Below, piece by piece: positions 59,323 through 64,000 of a stretch of 64,000 nucleotides of DNA (position 1 is its first letter; each line of letters opens with the position of its first letter). Under the pieces are notes generated by a model, which searched no databases, was not told the DNA's origin, and worked only from the letters and a program-made list of their open reading frames with translations. Location of the stretch: assembly GCF_000327485.1 (NCBI RefSeq), contig NC_019943.1, forward strand, positions 620,001 through 684,000. The letters are read 5' to 3'. Both the position numbers and the translations under genes were made by a program. This stretch comes from Methanoregula formicica SMSP. GTDB taxonomy: Archaea > Halobacteriota > Methanomicrobia > Methanomicrobiales > Methanospirillaceae.

Positions 59323-60363
59323 GTCCGCATGGATCTCGACGGTCCCGTAGGGCTTTGTGGTTGAGCTGCCTTTGACCATGACCCCGTCTTCATAGATGGA
59401 CACCACAAGAAGATCACCAGATGCATCCAGTTTCTGGACAACTGCATCGACAATCTGGTCTTTTGCCGGGATCTGGTAGTATTGTTCCCCGCTTGCGGAT
59501 ACCTCCCTTATACGGCCTGAGGTGCCATACGCGGCTGTGTATTTCCCATAGTACTGGATTCTGACCCAGACCCCCGAGAGCTGGGGAGCAGGAGCCTGCG
59601 TTGCTTCGGGAACCGCAGTTGCCGTCACAACGGGTGTGGTTTCCGGTGTCTCCGCTGGCTCTTGTGTTGCCACAGTTGTCGGCTGCTCTGTGGCAGCACG
59701 TGAAGGCGTGACTGATGGTATCACTTCTGTGGGAACTGGTGTCACGGGAGTTTTTGGAAGATTGCCGGTAAATGTGGGTGCAAGGAACGTGACTGCTGCA
59801 ACAAGGGTGATTACAAGGACCAGCACGATCCCGGCTGCAAGGAAGATGCGGCGGTTGCCGGAGGAAGCCTTTGCCCGGGGTTTCCGTGGTGCAAGAGGGG
59901 GATTGACATGCCCTCCTGCTTCCGTTCCTGTTCCCTCTCCCATCCCCCCTTCTTCCTCGGGAAGTTCACCGGCAACCCAGGGAGGCACGAGTTCAGCAGG
60001 TTTCACTCCGCCCTCCTTCTGTTCACCAAGGCTCATCTCCCGGATCTTTGCAGCCCATTCATCCCGTTCACTGGTCCGTTTCTGCCGGGGAGCCTGCGGG
60101 AAGACGATACCGAGGGTGTGGCGTGTCTCATCCGGAAGCACAATGGAAAGGGAGAGGACCGGGTCCATCGAGGTATTCTCTCCAATGGTTACTGTCTCTA
60201 CTGATGCAAAGGGAATGTCCTGCGGCCGCAGCCGCGAGTGGCGGGCATCAACAAGGATAAGGCGCTGGCTGGTCAGGATCGCCTCTGCCGGTGTCGTGTT
60301 GATAACCACGTTATGCGTTGACAGGATGATTGCTTCATTGCCGTTCAGGTAAGGGCTTCCCAT
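59308..60363 (-). CDS. Membrane-anchored protein with PH-like N-terminus, paralogue B
   Basis: A 351-residue relative of the protein at 54513. The first 110 residues match (AEAILTSQRLILVDARHSRL). A linker, a membrane helix near residues 170-195 (RIFLAAGIVLVLVITLVAAV), a Thr/Pro/Val-rich external stalk and a C-terminal domain (VRIQYYGKYTAAYGTSGRIR, EQYYQIPAKDQIVDAVVQKL) follow. The external domain is shared with paralogue A and may bind a ligand at the cell surface. Both face modABC; a link to metal uptake is only positional. Confidence 0.72.
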   Translation of the reverse strand: MGSPYLNGNEAIILSTHNVVINTTPAEAILTSQRLILVDARHSRLRPQDIPFASVETVTIGENTSMDPVLSLSIVLPDETRHTLGIVFPQAPRQKRTSERDEWAAKIREMSLGEQKEGGVKPAELVPPWVAGELPEEEGGMGEGTGTEAGGHVNPPLAPRKPRAKASSGNRRIFLAAGIVLVLVITLVAAVTFLAPTFTGNLPKTPVTPVPTEVIPSVTPSRAATEQPTTVATQEPAETPETTPVVTATAVPEATQAPAPQLSGVWVRIQYYGKYTAAYGTSGRIREVSASGEQYYQIPAKDQIVDAVVQKLDASGDLLVVSIYEDGVMVKGSSTTKPYGTVEIHADLRPS

Positions 60364-60408
60364 AATCCCACGTTCCTATCACTCATGTGCGTTCTGAAGG
60401 GCAATAGC

Positions 60409-60485
60409 CCTTGTTGTTACCGGAGGCCACAGGTGCGCTTTCGCACGATGTCCCGTGTCTGTGATACCCTGCCGGGACAACAAGG
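60409..60485 (+). ncRNA. Candidate structured RNA upstream of hisD
   Basis: Nested dyads make a plausible fold: CCTTGTTGT plus CCGG (60409-60423) pair with CCGG plus ACAACAAGG (60472-60485); inside, CACAG (60428-60432) pairs with CTGTG (60459-60463); and GTGCG/CGCAC (60433-60446) form a hairpin with loop CTTT. No coding frame explains them. It is between divergent genes, so strand is uncertain; hisD leader or independent small RNA. Confidence 0.45.
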
Positions 60486-60519
60486 AATCGTTTCGGGCGC
60501 TTACGGCACCCGGCATTCC
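60484..60519. other. Second hairpin before hisD
   Basis: GGAAT (60484-60488) pairs with ATTCC (60515-60519) and CGGG (60494-60497) with CCCG (60509-60512). It shares two bases with the preceding stem, so the two folds compete slightly. Confidence 0.35.
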
Positions 60520-60577
60520 AGCGTTTCTCCCATGAGCAGAAACCTTAACAACCTTTCCTGCTGAAGATATTGGCACT

Positions 60578-61822
60578 ATGTGGAAGGCAGTCGGGATCGA
60601 TGCATGGCTCGCAGCACGGAAGACGAGCCTTGAGGATGCACGCGGGACCGTCACCGGGATCATCGGGCGGGTGAAAAACGAGGGGGATGCCGCACTCATT
60701 GACCTGGCAAAGAAATACTGCACGCTGGAGCATGTTGCGGTTACCGATGAGGAGCGGGAATCCGCATACGACGAAGTTGATGCACAGGTTGTCGAGGCCC
60801 TGATCGAAGCCCACGCCCGGATCGAACGCTTCCACGAACGCCAGCGGCCCCGTGATCTCTGGTTCGAGGAGATGGAGCCGGGTGTTGTCCTCGGGATGAA
60901 GTCTACCGGCCTGAACCGGGTCGGCCTCTACGTGCCCGGCGGCAGGGCAGCCTACCCGTCGTCTGCACTGATGTGCGCTGTCCCGGCGAAGGTTGCCGGG
61001 GTAAAAGAGATCTGTGCCTGCTCGCCACCGCCCATCAAGCCCCTGACCCTTGTTGCGCTTGACATTGCAGGTGTCACCGAGATCTACCAGGCGGGCGGTG
61101 CGCAGGCAGTTGCGGCCATGGCGCTTGGCACGGAATCCATCCGTCCGGTCCAGAAGATTGTCGGCCCCGGCAATATCTATGTTACCCTCGCAAAGATGAT
61201 GCTCCGCGAACATGCCGAGATCGACTTCCCGGCAGGCCCGAGTGAGATCGGGATCATCGCGGACAGCACGGCCCACCCGAAAGTTGTTGCAGCAGACGTC
61301 CTTGCACAGGCCGAGCACGACCCGAACGCAGCCTGCATCCTCATCACAACGGATCCCACCCTCCCGGCAAAGGTCGGAAAGGAGATCGAGAAGATGGTGG
61401 CCGAGGCTCCCCGGAAAGAGATCATTGTCGAGGCCCTGAAGAACTCCGGGTATACTGTAGTGAAGGATATCGACGAGGCAATCGCGGCATCCGATGTCGT
61501 GGCACCCGAGCATCTCTCCATCCAGGTTGCCGATCCGCTCATGGTAGTGACAAAAGTACAGAATGCCGGCGCCATCTTCGTTGGCCGGTACTCGGCGGTT
61601 GCCTGTGGCGACTATGCGGTCGGCACCAACCACTGCCTTCCCACTGCAGGGTACTCGAAGATGTACTCGGGGCTGGATGTTGCACACTTCTGCAAGACGG
61701 CATCGGTGGAGATCATCGACCGCGACGGGCTTGAAGCGATTGGTGATATTGTTGAGACGATTGCCGAAGCCGAGGGGCTGTATGCCCACTCCCAGTCCGT
61801 AAAGGTCCGGCGGGCATTGTAA
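60578..61822 (+). CDS. hisD: Histidinol dehydrogenase
   Basis: A 414-residue NAD-dependent zinc enzyme that oxidises histidinol to histidine in two steps. GLYVPGGRAAYPSSALM near residue 110, VAGVKEICACSPP, VGPGNIYVTLAK near residue 190, ADVLAQAEHDPNAACIL near residue 235 (zinc/His) and APEHLSIQ near residue 308 are family signatures. SVKVRRAL ends the protein. It is a single-gene unit here; other his genes are not in the window. Structured sequence lies 60-170 bases upstream. Confidence 0.94.
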   Translation: MWKAVGIDAWLAARKTSLEDARGTVTGIIGRVKNEGDAALIDLAKKYCTLEHVAVTDEERESAYDEVDAQVVEALIEAHARIERFHERQRPRDLWFEEMEPGVVLGMKSTGLNRVGLYVPGGRAAYPSSALMCAVPAKVAGVKEICACSPPPIKPLTLVALDIAGVTEIYQAGGAQAVAAMALGTESIRPVQKIVGPGNIYVTLAKMMLREHAEIDFPAGPSEIGIIADSTAHPKVVAADVLAQAEHDPNAACILITTDPTLPAKVGKEIEKMVAEAPRKEIIVEALKNSGYTVVKDIDEAIAASDVVAPEHLSIQVADPLMVVTKVQNAGAIFVGRYSAVACGDYAVGTNHCLPTAGYSKMYSGLDVAHFCKTASVEIIDRDGLEAIGDIVETIAEAEGLYAHSQSVKVRRAL

Positions 61823-61963
61823 CTCCCTGTAATCCTCCTTTTCTTTCTGTCGCGTTAAGAACCCAGAGATTCCCGACCAGTTGGTACCGGGACTCGTTTT
61901 CCAACCTTTCGTGACGGGAAATACTCCTGATCCGGAGGGATGATTATCTCGTGCACCAACGCA

Positions 61964-62125
61964 CCCCTGCCCGACCCCCCTTGGCTTCTCATGGAAGATT
62001 TTTAGGGGAATTTACATCGCAAATTCCACAGGAAATTATGGTGTTTTTGCCTGCCTGAAACGGGGGGTCGGGCAGGGGCAATCTGGTTCCGGAGCCCGTA
62101 CGAACACGGGATCGTTTCAGCAGGC
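61964..62125. repeat. Large inverted-repeat element with competing stems
   Basis: CCCCTGCCCGACCCCCC (61964-61980) and GGGGGGTCGGGCAGGGG (62062-62078) are exact 17-base inverse complements 81 bases apart. The spacer holds GGAATTT/AAATTCC. A second pair, GCCTGCCTGAAAC (62049-62061) and GTTTCAGCAGGC (62114-62125), encloses the right arm, so the two stems exclude each other. The rest of the 540-base gap 61823-62362 has more short hairpins (CCCGT/ACGGG near 62097, TCCTT/AAGGA near 62232) and no gene. Confidence 0.6.
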
Positions 62126-62362
62126 ACGGCCCTTTCCTGCATCAGGTTAAGACGGAAGATCCCGGCCGAGCCACGTTCTTCCGGCAAATGAAGAAAGCCA
62201 GTTTGAAAAGCAGTATGTCCTTGTCCGACCCCCTCCTTCATAAAGGAAGTCGGGAATCATGATCGGTGTTGCATACCGTTGACCGGCCCGGAGGCGATGT
62301 CCCCGTAATACCGCAGAAAAAGATGCGGGAGAAACACGGGCTGGGGCGGTTTTGTTCAGCGA

Positions 62363-62887
62363 TCACTGCTTCCGGCCAACGGCAGCCAGAAGAAATGCGG
62401 CGCAGATGAGCCCCGCAACCGGCAGGGGCGGGTCGAGCGGAGTTTCCTCCACCGGGCGCATTGGGGGGAGGAACTCGATCTCCGCGGTCGCATATTCGGG
62501 TTTGGTAAACCTGAGACGGTCCATCGGTCGGTCGGTGACGTAGACGGTATACTTCCCGGGTTCGAGCGTGCCGATAATGGCAGAAGTGTCCCAGGTGTAG
62601 GTCCAGGACTTGTCCGCAAGCTGCACGGGTGCCGTGGTGAACATACCCCGTCCTGCAGGAATGTTCAGGTTATCGAGCGCAACGCCCCGCGTATCGAGGT
62701 GGTCTCCGGTCAGGAAGAGGAATACGGCGATGGTTGCGGATCCGTTGATAGTCCCGTTCAGGACAATGGTGTCGCCGATATGGGCTGTCTTTGGGGATGC
62801 ATCGATGGTGAGGGTGACTGCCGCGGCAGCCGGGACTGCCACGAGCATCACTGCCGTCAGGAACAGCAGCAGGCATACCCCTCTCAT
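62363..62887 (-). CDS. Secreted or surface protein with C-terminal anchor
   Basis: A 174-residue protein with an N-terminal signal (CLLLFLTAVMLVAVPAAAA), a beta-sandwich-like body (LTIDASPKTAHIGDTIVLNG; YTVYVTDRPMDRLRF) and a C-terminal hydrophobic helix (VAGLICAAFLLAAVGRKQ). It resembles the single domains of methanogen S-layer-type proteins (DUF3821-like). The anchor and arginine-lysine tail point to the outer face of the membrane. It is 55 bases after the BREX-type ATPase in the same direction, but with no evident functional link. Confidence 0.68.
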   Translation of the reverse strand: MRGVCLLLFLTAVMLVAVPAAAAVTLTIDASPKTAHIGDTIVLNGTINGSATIAVFLFLTGDHLDTRGVALDNLNIPAGRGMFTTAPVQLADKSWTYTWDTSAIIGTLEPGKYTVYVTDRPMDRLRFTKPEYATAEIEFLPPMRPVEETPLDPPLPVAGLICAAFLLAAVGRKQ

Positions 62888-62942
62888 GGAAAGATCGTGT
62901 GCTGTTGGACCTTAAAAAAAAGGTTGATCTGCACCTGTGCGG

Positions 62943-64000
62943 TCAGAAGGTGACCACCATGACGGCCTCCTCCTCTTTTTTAAGTTCCCCTTTGAGGTGG
63001 CCGGCATCGAAATCATAGGCATCATGGGGATTATAGTCCTCGTACAGCTCGCACTTGTCCAGGATATCGACAAACTCTTTCAGGAAGATCCGCGGGATGA
63101 TGTCGACACGGCCCCCGAAACGGGTGGTAATCTTCCGGATCATCGCCCGGATGAACCGGTGGGAGATCCGTTCCCGGTCGGGTTCTGAATAGGCCTGTGC
63201 ATACACGTCCACGACCCGGAGCGCAACAAGTTCGAGCTTTGCGGTGTCGAACTTTGAGAGAAGGATCTGCGGCTGCCGGGGATTTTTAAAATCGTCACTC
63301 TGGGTAACACTGATACGGTCGTAGAGCGGGGGAAGGGAGCGGATCCCGCGTGACCCGTCAAACAATGCCGGCGTTCCGGTGAAGAGGAAGAAACAGCGGG
63401 GCATCTCCCCCTTGTCAACGGCATCGATGATCCGAACAAGGACCTGGTACGCTTTCTCGCGCTGATTCCGCTGGAGTCCCTGGGTGGTCTCCAGCTCGTC
63501 AATGGCAATCACAAGACCGCTGTACCCGGCGCCATGGATGATCGAGACGAGCGCCTGGAGAAAGATGAAGGCGACTGAATCATCGATGTCGCCCTTTACT
63601 CCGGCCTTTGCCTTCAGTTCGCGGCCAATGTTCGGCTCTGCGGAGATCCACCCGAGCGCAGCCTGGGCGAGCGTGAAGTCACCGGCATTTCCAGCCCGGT
63701 AATAGGTCCGCAGGGTGGCAGCAAGCGCGGAGTTCAGCGAGGAGATCCCTGCAAGGGCGGCCTCGATTTCCCGTTCCGTTGCGGCTTCGAGGGCAGCATC
63801 GTTTTCAGCCTCCCCGCTGACAGAGAGGATCCGCTCCTCGATGTTGAAGAGCCAGGTATCGATAATCGCCTTCAGGGCATGTTCTTCGCCAGTAGTCCGG
63901 AGGTTGGCGCACACCTGCTGGTATACTCCCCGGAGCTTGTGCAGGGGGATTCCCGGAGAGATCACGATGTGGGACGTGACAAATCCCTTGGAACGGGCGA
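62943..64000 (-). CDS. BREX-type ATP-binding protein (BrxD/BrxC, DUF2791 family), 5' partial
   Basis: The C-terminal ~350 residues of a P-loop protein; the frame runs off the right edge, with the Walker A motif outside. IPLHKLRGVYQQVCANL, the Walker B LVIAIDELETTQGLQ, FLFTGTPALFDGSRG near the sensor and IIPRIFLKEFVDILD near the end match the DUF2791/BrxD family of phage-exclusion ATPases as I recall it. The GTG at 63965 is internal. Only this gene is seen, so the system type (BREX, or a small DUF2791-helicase system) cannot be told. Confidence 0.75.
   Translation of the reverse strand, partial: ARSKGFVTSHIVISPGIPLHKLRGVYQQVCANLRTTGEEHALKAIIDTWLFNIEERILSVSGEAENDAALEAATEREIEAALAGISSLNSALAATLRTYYRAGNAGDFTLAQAALGWISAEPNIGRELKAKAGVKGDIDDSVAFIFLQALVSIIHGAGYSGLVIAIDELETTQGLQRNQREKAYQVLVRIIDAVDKGEMPRCFFLFTGTPALFDGSRGIRSLPPLYDRISVTQSDDFKNPRQPQILLSKFDTAKLELVALRVVDVYAQAYSEPDRERISHRFIRAMIRKITTRFGGRVDIIPRIFLKEFVDILDKCELYEDYNPHDAYDFDAGHLKGELKKEEEAVMVVTF

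Noticed and set aside
62002-62241. A 79-codon minus-strand frame in the inverted-repeat region
   Set aside because: It runs across the GC-rich arms, has no ribosome site or family features, and is likely chance.
1-64000. CRISPR arrays, rRNA and tRNA genes
   Set aside because: I found no regularly spaced identical repeats of 25-40 bases and no recognisable rRNA or cloverleaf sequence; this was by eye only, so a single tRNA could be missed.

Overview
The window comes from a methanogenic archaeon, most likely a Methanomicrobiales (Methanoregula-like) hydrogen/formate user. It carries three complete formylmethanofuran dehydrogenase gene sets, three F420-type formate dehydrogenase gene pairs, archaeal ribosome binding sites (GGTGAT/GAGG), T-tract terminators and AT-rich promoters. 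I see no rRNA, tRNA or CRISPR array. The order is an inference from gene content and protein character; no search was run.

Layout. 0-3.4 kb: end of an iron/cobalamin-type substrate-binding protein, a SAM methyltransferase, an iron-sulfur flavoprotein and a transglutaminase-like lipoprotein. 3.4-8.4 kb: first fwdGDBAC operon. 8.5-11.7 kb: minus-strand DUF5714 protein, methyltransferase, small unknown protein, cysteine-desulfurase-like protein and a short conserved protein. 11.8-14.2 kb: homologue of the Azotobacter molybdenum storage protein, an unknown gene, and FmdE. 14.2-22.7 kb: two fdhAB pairs, each with a divergent ~200-residue zinc-ribbon gene. 22.8-26.2 kb: rubrerythrin-like protein, MoeA fused to a PBP domain, SagB-type nitroreductase. 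26.3-30.9 kb: second fwdGDBAC operon (minus). 31-37.1 kb: OsmC, C_GCxxG_C_C protein, a sulfur-relay operon (two YeeE halves, TusA, a DsrH-DsrE-DsrF fusion, a TusA-like protein) and a small sulfite-reductase-like protein. 37.2-38.5 kb: small proteins. 38.6-41.7 kb: tungstate ABC transporter tupABC. 41.8-46 kb: third zinc-ribbon gene and third fdhAB. 46-48.6 kb: tandem tiny zinc proteins and a second MoeA-PBP. 48.9-53.4 kb: third fwdGDBAC. 53.5-54.4 kb: second sulfite-reductase-like protein. 54.5-60.4 kb: molybdate ABC transporter modABC between two paralogous membrane-anchored proteins. 60.6-64 kb: hisD, a secreted protein and the C-terminal part of a BREX-type (DUF2791) ATPase.

How the genes work together. 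Most of the window is a molybdenum/tungsten island: metal import (Tup, Mod), predicted metal storage (MosA/B homologue), cofactor metal insertion (two MoeA-PBP fusions), sulfur mobilisation (cysteine desulfurase, YeeE/TusA/DsrEFH) and the Mo/W enzymes themselves (three Fdh, three Fwd), which supply electrons from formate and catalyse the first step of CO2 reduction to methane.

The most novel-looking items are: the three gap-free paralogous zinc-ribbon proteins, each paired head-to-head with one fdhA and resembling an IS66 transposase N-terminus without a catalytic domain; a recurrent intergenic TTGTnnACC-type motif near Mo/W genes; a DsrH-E-F triple fusion; the molybdenum-storage homologue in an archaeon; and two highly structured intergenic regions (60.4-60.5 kb and 61.96-62.13 kb) that look like unannotated RNAs or elements.
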